NCBI GenBank assembly: GCA_946480495.1
Contig: CAMLKO010000017.1
Coordinates: forward strand, 1-12,446
Direction of reading: 5' to 3'
DNA length: 12,446 nucleotides
From: an uncultured Caulobacteraceae bacterium
GTDB lineage: Bacteria > Pseudomonadota > Alphaproteobacteria > Caulobacterales > Caulobacteraceae
The notes beneath the pieces were generated by a model. It had not been told where the DNA came from and searched no databases. It worked only from the letters and a program-made list of their open reading frames with translations. Shown piece by piece: positions 1-6,556 of the stretch. Each line of letters begins with the position of its first letter. The stretch's first letter is position 1. A program made the translations under genes and the position numbers.

Positions 1-688
1 CGATATGGGCGCCCAGCCGGTCCAGCTCCTCGCGCACGTCGGCCTTCACCGCCGTCGCGGCCGCCTCCTGCACGATGCGGTCTTCGTAGGCGCCCTCGCC
101 CACCAGCTCGGCCATGCGCCGCACCCAGCGCTCCTTGATCACCGCCGGCTGCCCGGCCGCCTCGGCCCCGGCCGTCTTCACCAGCGCCTCGATCCGCTCG
201 ATCTGTCCGTTCAGCACCGGCGTCAGCGCCGCGCCTTCCGCCTGCCGCGAGACCTTCAGGGCGTCGAGCGCGGTGTTGATCGAGGCCGCCATGGCTTCTT
301 CGAGCGCCGCGCGGGCCTCCGGATCCTCGTCCGTGCTGGTTTCGACGACGCCGGGAAGCGCCAGCAGCGCCGCCACGTCCGGCGGTGAGGCCTTGGCCGC
401 ATCCACCAGCGGCTGGCCCAGGCTGAGGTAGCGCTCCAGCTGCTCGGTGTTGACGACGACGCCCGCGCCGGCCGCGCGCTTGGCCTGCACGCCGATGGTC
501 ACCTGCCCCCGCTGGAAGCGCGCCTGGGCGGCCTCGCGGGCGATGCGGTCCAGCCCCTCGAACCCCGGCGGCGCGCGGAAGCGGACCTCCAGGTTGCGGC
601 CGTTGACCGAGCGGGCCTCGACCGCCCAGGTCCAGCCGCCGTGCGCGCCCTCTGACCGCGCGAACCCGGTCATGCCCGACAACGCCAT
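1..688 (-). CDS. yicC: YicC/YloC-family endoribonuclease, 3' end outside window
   Basis: I translated the minus strand from the ATG at 688 and found it open to the window edge (229 codons; the family is usually about 290 residues). The N-terminus reads MALSGMTGFARSEG, with the family's 'MTGFAR' and 'SVNGRNLEVRFR' segments. The last visible residues (EELDRLGAHI) match the conserved EELDRL-AH region near the family's C-terminal domain. YicC proteins are RNA-binding endoribonucleases, in E. coli linked to small-RNA turnover and stationary-phase survival; a role here is inferred from family only. Its ATG shares one base with the mltG stop (TGATG), so translation is probably coupled. A G-rich stretch (complement of 696-700) 7 bases upstream may serve as ribosome binding site. 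No frameshift is visible. The C-terminal fifth cannot be assessed. Confidence 0.9.
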   Translation of the reverse strand, partial: MALSGMTGFARSEGAHGGWTWAVEARSVNGRNLEVRFRAPPGFEGLDRIAREAAQARFQRGQVTIGVQAKRAAGAGVVVNTEQLERYLSLGQPLVDAAKASPPDVAALLALPGVVETSTDEDPEARAALEEAMAASINTALDALKVSRQAEGAALTPVLNGQIERIEALVKTAGAEAAGQPAVIKERWVRRMAELVGEGAYEDRIVQEAAATAVKADVREELDRLGAHI

Positions 689-1755
689 CAACGCACCCCC
701 GCCTGCTGCGCCTTGGCCAGCGCCTGCTGCTGCGCCTCGACCCGGCGCCACTTGGCCACGTTGACCTCATGCTGCTCGAACGTCGAGGAGAAGACGTGGC
801 CGCCATTCCCCGTGGCGACGAAGAACAGCTCGGTCGTCTTCATCGGATGCAGCGCCGCCTCCAGCGAGGCCTTGCCCGGATTGGCGATCGGCGTCGGCGG
901 CAGGCCGGTGATGACATAGGTGTTGTAGGGCGTGGCCTGGCTCACCTCGGAGGCCATGATCGGCCGGCCCAGCGGGCGGCCCTGGCTCAGGCCGTAGATG
1001 ATGGTCGGATCGCTCTCCAGCTTCATCCCCCGGGCCAGCCGGTTCAGGAACACGCCCGCGATCCGCGGCCGCTCGGCGGGAAGAGCCGTTTCCTTCTCGA
1101 CGATCGAGGCCAGCGTCACCGCCTCCTGCGGCGTCTGGTAGGGCAGCCCCGGCGCGCGCTGGGCCCAGAGCTTCGCCAGCAGCTTCGTCTGCGCCTGTTC
1201 CATGCGCAGCAGCACGTCCGCGCGGGCTTCCCCGCGCTGGAATTCGTAGGTCTCCGGCAGGATCGCGCCCTCCGCCGGCGCGACGACCGGCCCGGTCAGC
1301 AACGGCTCGCGCAGCAGCAGGTCCGCCGCCATCGCCGAGGTGAAGCCCTCCGGCACGGTGACCACATGCCGGATGAAGCGGCCGTGGTGGATGTCGCTCA
1401 GGATGCGCCACATCGGCTCGTGCGAGGCGATGCGGTATTCGCCGGCCTTCAGGTCGCGCGAGGCGCCGGTCGCCTTGGCCGCCAGGATGAAGAGCAGCGG
1501 CGAGCTGATGACCTTGGCGCGGTCCAGGGCGCCCGCGATCTGGGCCAAACTCGAACCGCGGTTCAGGATCACGGTCGTCGCCGATCCCTGCGGCGCCTTG
1601 GGCCCGGGACCGAAGCAGGCGAGCGCGACCCACAGGCCGCCCAGCACCGCGACCACCAGCGCCAGCCGCGCGAGGCCGCCGGGGCCGACCTTGCGGAATA
1701 CCCGTCCCCGCCCCCTTCGGCGCGCGCGAGCCATCCCGCGTGACCTTGGGCTCAC
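688..1755 (-). CDS. mltG: Endolytic murein transglycosylase MltG
   Basis: Membrane-anchored lytic transglycosylase (YceG family) that cleaves nascent glycan strands and helps set glycan chain length. The 355-residue protein has a basic cytoplasmic N-terminus, one membrane segment at about 28-48, a LysM-like region at about 60-135 and the catalytic YceG domain. The motif ASIVEKE contains the expected catalytic Glu (E220, equivalent to E. coli E218). LESDPTIIYG (246-255) and GLPPTPIANPG (284-294) are also family hallmarks. The GTG at 1755 overlaps the fabF TGA by 4 bases and follows AAGAAGG with a short 4-base spacer. An ATG seven codons later (1734) has AAGG 9 bases upstream and is an equally possible start. 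The gene is coupled to fabF upstream and yicC downstream. Confidence 0.95.
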   Translation of the reverse strand: MSPRSRGMARARRRGRGRVFRKVGPGGLARLALVVAVLGGLWVALACFGPGPKAPQGSATTVILNRGSSLAQIAGALDRAKVISSPLLFILAAKATGASRDLKAGEYRIASHEPMWRILSDIHHGRFIRHVVTVPEGFTSAMAADLLLREPLLTGPVVAPAEGAILPETYEFQRGEARADVLLRMEQAQTKLLAKLWAQRAPGLPYQTPQEAVTLASIVEKETALPAERPRIAGVFLNRLARGMKLESDPTIIYGLSQGRPLGRPIMASEVSQATPYNTYVITGLPPTPIANPGKASLEAALHPMKTTELFFVATGNGGHVFSSTFEQHEVNVAKWRRVEAQQQALAKAQQAGVR

Positions 1756-3032
1756 GTGACCTTCTTGAAGATGAGCGCCGCGTTGGTGCCGCCAAAGCCG
1801 AAGCTGTTCGACATCACCACCTCGATCTTCATCGGCTTTGGCTTGTGGGGCACGAGGTCCATCACCGTCTCGACGTTGGGGTTGTCGAGGTTGATGGTCG
1901 GCGGCGCGACCTGGTCGCGGATCGCCAGCAGCGAGAAGATCGCCTCCACCGCGCCGGCCGCGCCCAGCAGGTGGCCGATCGACGACTTGGTCGACGACAT
2001 CGCGACGTTCTTGGCGTGATCGCCGAGCGCGCGTTCGACCGCGGCCACCTCGATGCCGTCGGCCATGGTCGAGGTGCCGTGGGCGTTGACGTAGGCGATC
2101 TCGGACGGCTCGATCCCCGCGTCCTTGATCGCCGCCCTCATGGCCCGGTAGCCGCCGCCGCCGTCCTCGGCGGGCGCCGTGATGTGGTAGGCGTCGCCCG
2201 AGAGGCCGTAGCCCAGCACCTCGCCGTAGATCTTCGCCCCGCGCGCTTTGGCGTGCTCCAGCTCCTCGAGCACCAGCACGCCGGCGCCCTCGCCCATGAT
2301 GAAGCCGTCGCGTCCGGCGTCGTAGGGCCGCGAGGCCTTCTCCGGCGTCTCGTTGTAGGCGGTCACCATCGCCCGGCAGGCGACGAAACCGGCGATGCCC
2401 AGCGGGCAGATCGAGGCCTCGGCCCCGCCCGCCACCATCACGTCGGCGTCGCCGTACTTGATCATCCGCGCCGCATCGCCGACCGCGTGGGCGCCGGTCG
2501 CGCAGGCGGTCACCACCGAGTGGTTTGGCCCCTTGAAGCCGTAGCGGATCGACACCTGCCCGGAGGCCAGGTTGATCAGCGACGAGGGGATGAAGAAGGG
2601 GCTGACGCGCCTTGGGCCCTTCTGGGACATCTCGACGGCGACCCGCTCGATCGAGGTCAGGCCGCCGATCCCCGAGCCGATCATCACGCCGGTCCGCTCG
2701 CGCTCGGCCTCGTCCTCGGGCGTCCAGCCGGCGTCGCGCACCGCTTCGTCGGCGGCGGCGATGGCGTAGAGGATGAAGTCGTCGACGCGCCGCTGGTCCT
2801 TGGCGCTCAGCGTCTGGTCGGGATCGAAGGCGCCGGGCGTATCGGGCCCGCCGCCGCCCCGGCCGTCAATGCGCGGCACCTCGCAGGCCACCTCGCAGCC
2901 GAAGCCCTCAGGGTCGAAGGCGCTGATCCGGTTCGCGCCCGAGCGGCCCTCCAGGATGCCTTTCCAGGTCACGTCGACGCCGTGCCCCAGCGGCGTGACC
3001 ATGCCGATTCCGGTGACGACGACTCGACGCAT
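1752..3032 (-). CDS. fabF: 3-oxoacyl-[acyl-carrier-protein] synthase II
   Basis: KAS II condenses malonyl-ACP with acyl-ACP in each elongation round, including the unsaturated-chain step. The protein has 426 residues, slightly longer than E. coli FabF (about 412). The thiolase-fold catalytic triad is present: Cys177 in VVTACATGAH, His318 in NAHGTST and His354 in TKSSIGH (with Lys349). The C-terminal NSFGFGGTNAALIF segment is also present. The extra length is a Gly/Asp/Pro-rich loop at about 56-75, before KDQRRVDDFI. The ATG at 3032 has GGAG 7 bases upstream (complement of 3040-3043). The gene lies downstream of acpP across a hairpin. Its stop overlaps the mltG start. The triad identifies an elongating KAS; FabF rather than FabB is chosen from overall sequence and the acpP linkage. 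Confidence 0.97.
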   Translation of the reverse strand: MRRVVVTGIGMVTPLGHGVDVTWKGILEGRSGANRISAFDPEGFGCEVACEVPRIDGRGGGGPDTPGAFDPDQTLSAKDQRRVDDFILYAIAAADEAVRDAGWTPEDEAERERTGVMIGSGIGGLTSIERVAVEMSQKGPRRVSPFFIPSSLINLASGQVSIRYGFKGPNHSVVTACATGAHAVGDAARMIKYGDADVMVAGGAEASICPLGIAGFVACRAMVTAYNETPEKASRPYDAGRDGFIMGEGAGVLVLEELEHAKARGAKIYGEVLGYGLSGDAYHITAPAEDGGGGYRAMRAAIKDAGIEPSEIAYVNAHGTSTMADGIEVAAVERALGDHAKNVAMSSTKSSIGHLLGAAGAVEAIFSLLAIRDQVAPPTINLDNPNVETVMDLVPHKPKPMKIEVVMSNSFGFGGTNAALIFKKVT

Positions 3033-3060
3033 GTGGAGACTCCATTAGGGCCCGCTAACG

Positions 3061-3106
3061 AAAACCGCCGCGCGCACTAAGGCAAGAGCCCGTGCGCGCG
3101 GCGGTT
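3061..3106 (-). terminator. Perfect 15-bp hairpin between acpP and fabF (terminator or attenuator)
   Basis: The arms at 3063-3077 and 3092-3106 are exact reverse complements (15 bp, almost all G-C), with a 14-base loop. On the minus strand the hairpin is followed by a short T run (complement of 3061-3064) and then CG, so the U tract is weak. It lies about 33 bases downstream of the acpP stop and 30 bases upstream of fabF. I read it as a partial intrinsic terminator or mRNA 3'-end stabiliser that sets acpP expression above fabF. The plus-strand side ends in TTAAAT and is a less likely terminator. Confidence 0.7.
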
Positions 3107-3139
3107 AAATCGCGAGTCCCGAGGTCAGGACAGGGGGCC

Positions 3140-3379
3140 TCAGCCGCCCGTCTTTTCCTGAATGAACTTCACGGCGTCGCCGACCGTCTGGATGTGTTCG
3201 GCCGCGTCGTCAGGAATTTCGATATCGAATTCTTCCTCGAACGCCATCACCAGCTCGACGTTGTCGAGGCTGTCGGCGCCCAGGTCGTCAATGAAGCTCG
3301 CCTTCTCGGTGACCTTCTCGGGATCGGCGTCGAGGTGCTCGATCACAATCTTACGCACCCGCTCGAGAATGTCGGACAT
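3140..3379 (-). CDS. acpP: Acyl carrier protein
   Basis: Small acidic carrier that holds growing acyl chains on a 4'-phosphopantetheine arm. The 79-residue protein has the canonical length. The attachment site is Ser37 in the invariant [12 protein letters not shown] motif. The four-helix ACP pattern continues through [13 protein letters not shown] and VGDAVKFI. I chose the ATG at 3379 because the product then begins MSDILERV, as AcpPs do, and an AGAGGGA ribosome binding site (complement of 3389-3395) lies 9 bases upstream. An in-frame upstream extension to 3460 shows no ACP homology and would bury this site. The gene stands alone, with 110 bases separating it from fabG and a hairpin after it, consistent with its own promoter and high expression. 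Confidence 0.98.
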   Translation of the reverse strand: MSDILERVRKIVIEHLDADPEKVTEKASFIDDLGADSLDNVELVMAFEEEFDIEIPDDAAEHIQTVGDAVKFIQEKTGG

Positions 3380-3410
3380 TCGGTTTGGTCCCTCTTTGAC
3401 TTGGTTCGCC

Positions 3411-3430
3411 GCCGGCGAGCTCTCACCGGC
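3411..3430. promoter_or_regulatory. 20-bp near-perfect palindrome in the acpP leader
   Basis: The 20 bases starting GCCGGCGAGC form a dyad: nine of ten symmetric positions pair on the minus-strand transcript, one of them a G-T wobble. It lies 32-51 bases upstream of the acpP ATG. It could be a regulator operator near the acpP promoter or an mRNA leader hairpin. With almost no loop, DNA-level recognition is somewhat more natural than an RNA hairpin. No known consensus is recognised. Confidence 0.3.
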
Positions 3431-3489
3431 TTTAATCCGGCCCCGCCTAGCATGTTCCATTCGGGGTGACTAGCGCACCCCTGCTCAGC

Positions 3490-4230
3490 TCAAATCATCG
3501 CCATGCCGCCGTTCACGTGCAAGGTCTGACCGGTCATATAGGCCGCTTCGTCGCTCGCCAGATAGACGCAGGCCGCCGCCACATCGGCGCCCGAGCCCAG
3601 GCGTCCCGTGGGGATCTTGCCCATGATGGCCTCGCGCTGGGCCTCGTTCAGCTCGTCGGTCATCGGGCTCTCGATGAAGCCCGGCGCCACGCAGTTGACG
3701 GTGACGTTCCGGCTCGCAACTTCCTGCGCTAACGCCTTGGAAAACCCGATCATTCCGGCTTTCGAAGCCGCGTAGTTCGCCTGCCCCGGGTTGCCGGTCA
3801 CGCCGACCACCGAGGTGATGCCGATGATCCGCCCGAAGCGCCGCTTCATCATGCCCCGCAGCGCCGCGCGGCTGAGGCGGAAGTAGCTCTCAAGGTTCAC
3901 CTTGATGACCTGCTCCCAGTCCTCGTCCTTCATCCGCAGCATCAGGCCGTCGCGGGTGATCCCGGCGTTGGCGACCAGCACATCCACCTGCCCGTTTGCC
4001 GCCGCCTCGGCCTTGCCGATCAGCCCGTCGACCTCCGCCGCGTCCGACAGATTCGCCGCCACGGCCGAGACCCGCTCGCCCAGTTCCCCGGACAGCGCAT
4101 CCAGCGCCGCCTGCCGCGTGCCCGACAACACCACATGCGCGCCCTGCGCATGCAGCGCCCGCGCGATCGCCCCGCCGATGCCGCCCGTGGCGCCGGTCAC
4201 CAGCGCCGTCTTCCCAGTCAGGTCGAACAT
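3490..4230 (-). CDS. fabG: 3-oxoacyl-[acyl-carrier-protein] reductase
   Basis: NADPH-dependent reductase of the first reduction step in type II fatty acid synthesis. The protein has 246 residues, the usual FabG length. Short-chain dehydrogenase features are in order: cofactor-binding TGATGGIG (12-19), NAG (88-90), Asn112, and the catalytic Ser140, Tyr153 and Lys157 (NYAASK). The C-terminus GQTLHVNGGMAMI is typical of FabG. The ATG at 4230 is chosen because the protein then starts MFDLTGKTALVTG and GAGGAG lies 6 bases upstream. A longer in-frame extension overlapping fabD is not supported. The ATG shares one base with the fabD stop (TGATG), indicating coupling. A 6-bp hairpin without a T tract (3463-3481) follows the gene. 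Confidence 0.97.
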   Translation of the reverse strand: MFDLTGKTALVTGATGGIGGAIARALHAQGAHVVLSGTRQAALDALSGELGERVSAVAANLSDAAEVDGLIGKAEAAANGQVDVLVANAGITRDGLMLRMKDEDWEQVIKVNLESYFRLSRAALRGMMKRRFGRIIGITSVVGVTGNPGQANYAASKAGMIGFSKALAQEVASRNVTVNCVAPGFIESPMTDELNEAQREAIMGKIPTGRLGSGADVAAACVYLASDEAAYMTGQTLHVNGGMAMI

Positions 4231-5174
4231 CAGAGGCTCCTCGCGAAGGCTTCCAGATCCGCAGGCGTGTTCAGCGGCGTGGCCTCCGCATCCGGCGCGA
4301 TTCGCTTGGCCATGCCGGAAAGCACCTTGCCCGCCCCGGCTTCGGCGAAGCGCGTCACGCCGCCTTCCTGCACCAGCCACTCCACGCTTTCGCGCCAGCG
4401 AACGCGGCCCGTCACCTGCTCCACCAGCAGACGGCGGATGTCCTCGGGCGCATGCACCGGACGCGCCGTGACGTTGGCCACCAGCGGCGCGCGCGGCGCG
4501 GCGATCTCCGTGCGCGCCAGCGCCTGCGCCATCTCATCGGCCGCCGGCTGCATCAGCGGGCAGTGGAAAGGCGCCGAGACGTTCAGCGGGATCGCCCGCG
4601 CGCCCAGCTCCTTGGCCTTCTCGATGGCCCGGTCCACGGCGGCCTTGTCGCCGGAGATGACCACGTTGCCCTGGTTGTTGTCGTTGGCGACGACGCAGAC
4701 GCCGACCTCCGCGCCCGCCGCGGCGGCGGCTTCCGCCAGCGCCACATCCGTCTTCGGCCCGATCAGCGAGGCCATCGCGCCCGCGCCCACCGGCACGGCC
4801 CGCTGCATCGCCTGCCCGCGCAGCTTCAGCAGCCGGGCGGTGTCCGGCAGGCTGATCGCCCCCGCCGCCGCCAGCGCCGAATACTCACCCAGCGAGTGGC
4901 CGGCCACGAACGCCGCCCTCTCCACCGAAACCCCGAACTCCCGCTCCAGCGTGCGCATCACCGCCAGGCTCACCGCCATCAGCGCCGGCTGGGCGTTCTC
5001 GGTCAGCGTCAGGTCGCCTTCCGGCCCCTCGCGCATCAGCTTCGAGAGCTTCTGCGACAGCGCCTCGTCGACCTCCTGGAAGACCTCCCGCGCCGAGACG
5101 AACGCCTCGGCCAGCTCGGCGCCCATGCCGACGGCCTGACTGCCCTGTCCGGGGAAGATGAAGGCGAGGCTCAT
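4230..5174 (-). CDS. fabD: Malonyl-CoA:ACP transacylase
   Basis: Transfers malonyl from CoA to AcpP, supplying the extender for chain elongation. The protein has 314 residues. It opens with FPGQGSQAVGMG (7-18) and has the nucleophile Ser94 in GHSLGEYSA, Arg119 for malonate binding, His204 in VSAPFHCPLM and Gln253 in VEQVTGRVRW. These match E. coli S92, R117, H201 and Q250. The ATG at 5174 (MSLAFIFPGQGSQ) has GGAG 9 bases upstream (complement of 5184-5187); an upstream in-frame extension of 20 residues has no family support. The gene is followed directly by fabG and preceded, 60 bases upstream, by a small secreted protein gene on the same strand. The leader of that gap contains two GGCGCC blocks that could pair, with no T tract. 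Confidence 0.97.
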   Translation of the reverse strand: MSLAFIFPGQGSQAVGMGAELAEAFVSAREVFQEVDEALSQKLSKLMREGPEGDLTLTENAQPALMAVSLAVMRTLEREFGVSVERAAFVAGHSLGEYSALAAAGAISLPDTARLLKLRGQAMQRAVPVGAGAMASLIGPKTDVALAEAAAAAGAEVGVCVVANDNNQGNVVISGDKAAVDRAIEKAKELGARAIPLNVSAPFHCPLMQPAADEMAQALARTEIAAPRAPLVANVTARPVHAPEDIRRLLVEQVTGRVRWRESVEWLVQEGGVTRFAEAGAGKVLSGMAKRIAPDAEATPLNTPADLEAFARSL

Positions 5175-5234
5175 GCAGGGTCGCTCCGTTCGACTCGAGG
5201 CGCCACGGTTAGGGCGCCCGGTGCGAGCGGGCAA

Positions 5235-5702
5235 CTACTGCGCAGGCGCCGGGGTTGCGGCGGGCTGGCTCGTCTGCAGCGTGTTCGTCGCCGGAACCAC
5301 CGCCGCCGCGGGCTGCGCGGCCATCTCGGCGGCCTGTGCGGGCTGCGGGCTTGCCGCCACCTGCGTCGGCGCCTCGACGGCCTGCTTCTTCTTGCCGCCG
5401 AAGATCTTGTGCAGGAAGCGCCCGACCCCGCGCCCCAGCTTGGCGCCGACCCATCCGCCCGCGACCTTGCCGACAGGGCCGCCCGCGGCGCCGGCGACGC
5501 TGCCGACCACGCTTCCGACCGTGCCGCTCACCGCCACAACCGGCTTCACCTTCGGCTGTTCGGGTTGAGCCTCAGTGGGCGGAGCGGGCGTCGTGGCCGG
5601 AGCCTGGGCCGGAGCCGCCGCCGGGACTTCCTGCTGGGCCAAGGCAGCGGCCGGAGCCGCCGCCATCGAAAACGCGATCAACGCACTGACAGGTTTACGC
5701 AT
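5235..5702 (-). CDS. Predicted secreted Ala/Pro-rich protein with a glycine-zipper-like core, function unknown
   Basis: I do not recognise the family. The 155-residue product starts MRKPVSALIAFSMAAAPAAALA, a clear Sec signal peptide with likely cleavage after ALA (about residue 22). Next come an Ala/Pro/Gln linker (23-50), a glycine-rich amphipathic core (about 58-96, repeated GxxxG spacing such as G63/G67/G71 and G78/G82/G86/G90), a basic patch (FLHKIFGGKKK, 97-106) and a second low-complexity Ala/Pro/Gln tail. The ATG at 5702 has GAGG 7 bases upstream; the 30 upstream in-frame codons look like leader. The gene is first in the minus-strand block, 60 bases before fabD. Glycine zippers occur in membrane-inserting and surface-antigen-like proteins, so an envelope role is possible. 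No enzyme motif is visible. Signal peptide, RBS and matching strand favour a real gene. Confidence 0.7.
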   Translation of the reverse strand: MRKPVSALIAFSMAAAPAAALAQQEVPAAAPAQAPATTPAPPTEAQPEQPKVKPVVAVSGTVGSVVGSVAGAAGGPVGKVAGGWVGAKLGRGVGRFLHKIFGGKKKQAVEAPTQVAASPQPAQAAEMAAQPAAAVVPATNTLQTSQPAATPAPAQ

Positions 5703-5751
5703 GAGCACACCTCGTTCGAGAGGTGCAAACGTCTGTATCGCCTTGGAGTTC

Positions 5752-5780
5752 TTGCCTTTCGCCCCTGCGCCGCGTATAGC
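5752..5780 (+). promoter_or_regulatory. Candidate housekeeping promoter for rpsF-rpsR-rplI
   Basis: TTGCCT (5752-5757) and TATAGC (5775-5780) are separated by exactly 17 bases, a good sigma-70-type geometry. Transcription would start near 5787, leaving a leader of about 107 bases that contains the candidate S6:S18 hairpin. The Caulobacter -10 preference (GCTANAWC) is not clearly met on the plus strand, so this is tentative. The complement of TATAGC (GCTATA) could serve the divergent gene, but no well-spaced -35 was found for it. Confidence 0.4.
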
Positions 5781-5836
5781 CGCGCCCTTCACGGAAGGCG
5801 GTCTGCAAGCCTCTCTACCCTGCTTCGCAGATCCAT

Positions 5837-5867
5837 CGTGTCCGCCGGTCTTCCGCCGACGGATGCG
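5837..5867 (+). ncRNA. Candidate S6:S18-binding leader hairpin upstream of rpsF
   Basis: The leader can form an 8-bp outer stem (5837-5844 with 5860-5867, two G-U pairs) and an inner CGG/CCG stem (5846-5848 with 5853-5855) closed by a TCTT loop. A CCGA bulge (5856-5859) remains on the 3' side. Known S6:S18 autoregulatory leaders display an unpaired CCG next to a stem, mimicking the 16S rRNA site. The hairpin ends 26 bases before the rpsF ATG, a place where binding could block initiation. Folding was done by eye, and the assignment rests on the CCG bulge plus position. Confidence 0.45.
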
Positions 5868-5893
5868 CCGCCCTCCACAACGGAAGGGAAAAC

Positions 5894-6262
5894 ATGGCGT
5901 TCTACGAACACGTGGTCATCGCGCGGCAGGACATCTCGCCGCAACAGGCCGAAGCTCTCAACGAGCAACTGAAAGCCCTCATCGAAGAACAAGGCGGTCA
6001 CATCGCCAAGATCGAGTACTGGGGCCTTCGCAACCTCACCTACCGCATCAAGAAGAACCGCAAGGGCCACTACTCCCTGCTCGCCATCGACGCCCCCGCC
6101 CCGGCGGTGAAGGAGATGGAGCGGCAGCTGTCGATCAATGAAGACGTGCTGCGCTACCTGACCATCCGCGTCGACGAGCTGGACCTGGAGCTGTCGCCGG
6201 TTCTGGCCCGCCGCGACCGTGAGCGCGACCGCGACCGTCCGCGCGACGAGTACCTGGCCTAA
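5894..6262 (+). CDS. rpsF: Small ribosomal subunit protein bS6
   Basis: Ribosomal protein that binds 16S rRNA with S18 in the platform of the 30S subunit. The protein has 122 residues. The S6 fold is evident from [13 protein letters not shown] at the start and the signature [19 protein letters not shown] at 42-60, followed by [11 protein letters not shown] (85-95). The tail (106-118) is a run of alternating Arg and Asp/Glu, encoded by short imperfect GC-rich repeats. S6 tails vary widely between bacteria. The ATG at 5894 follows AAGGGA (5884-5889). This is the first gene of the rpsF-rpsR-rplI operon, 14 bases before rpsR. Confidence 0.98.
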   Translation: MAFYEHVVIARQDISPQQAEALNEQLKALIEEQGGHIAKIEYWGLRNLTYRIKKNRKGHYSLLAIDAPAPAVKEMERQLSINEDVLRYLTIRVDELDLELSPVLARRDRERDRDRPRDEYLA

Positions 6263-6276
6263 GGGAGAACAGAGAC

Positions 6277-6543
6277 ATGACCGACGTTACTCCCGAAGCC
6301 GAAGGGCCCGCCGGCGCCGCCCGCCGCCCCTTCTTCCGCCGCCGCAAGGTGTGCCCGTTCTCCGGCGCCGGCGCGCCGAAGATCGACTACAAGGACGTCA
6401 AGCTCCTGCAGCGCTACGTCTCCGAGCGCGGCAAGATCGTCCCGTCGCGCATCACCGCGGTTTCCGCCAAGAAGCAGCGCGAGCTGGCCAAGGCCATCAA
6501 GCGCGCCCGCTTCCTGGCGCTGCTCCCCTACGTCGTGAAGTAA
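6277..6543 (+). CDS. rpsR: Small ribosomal subunit protein bS18
   Basis: Partner of S6 in the 30S platform. The protein has 88 residues. The S18 core is clear from about residue 20: [30 protein letters not shown] (36-55), PSRIT and [20 protein letters not shown] (65-84). The N-terminal 16 residues are an acidic, Ala/Gly-rich extension ahead of the core. A single Cys at 26 remains of the zinc-type cysteines seen in some S18 forms. The ATG at 6277 follows GGGAG with a 9-base spacer. The gene lies 14 bases after rpsF and 13 bases before rplI, so the three are surely cotranscribed. Confidence 0.98.
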   Translation: MTDVTPEAEGPAGAARRPFFRRRKVCPFSGAGAPKIDYKDVKLLQRYVSERGKIVPSRITAVSAKKQRELAKAIKRARFLALLPYVVK

Positions 6544-6556
6544 GGGAGCGCCCGCG

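Noticed and set aside
769..1743. Long open frames on both strands overlapping mltG
   Set aside because: They are out of frame with a complete MltG carrying its catalytic Glu, and their composition is typical of GC-rich non-coding frames.
1740..3080. 446-codon plus-strand open frame opposite fabF
   Set aside because: Its His/Arg/Asp/Gly-rich content mirrors third-position GC of fabF codons; no motif or start context supports it.
3380..3460. 27-residue N-terminal extension of acyl carrier protein
   Set aside because: AcpP proteins begin at MSDI-like sequences, and the ribosome binding site at 3389-3395 serves the shorter form.
3463..3481. Terminator after fabG
   Set aside because: The stem is only 6 bp and there is no T tract on the minus strand, so it is not called as a terminator.
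3996..5972. 658-codon plus-strand open frame opposite fabD and the secreted protein gene
   Set aside because: Arg/Leu/His-rich shadow frame running across several real genes and into the start of rpsF; no domain is recognisable.
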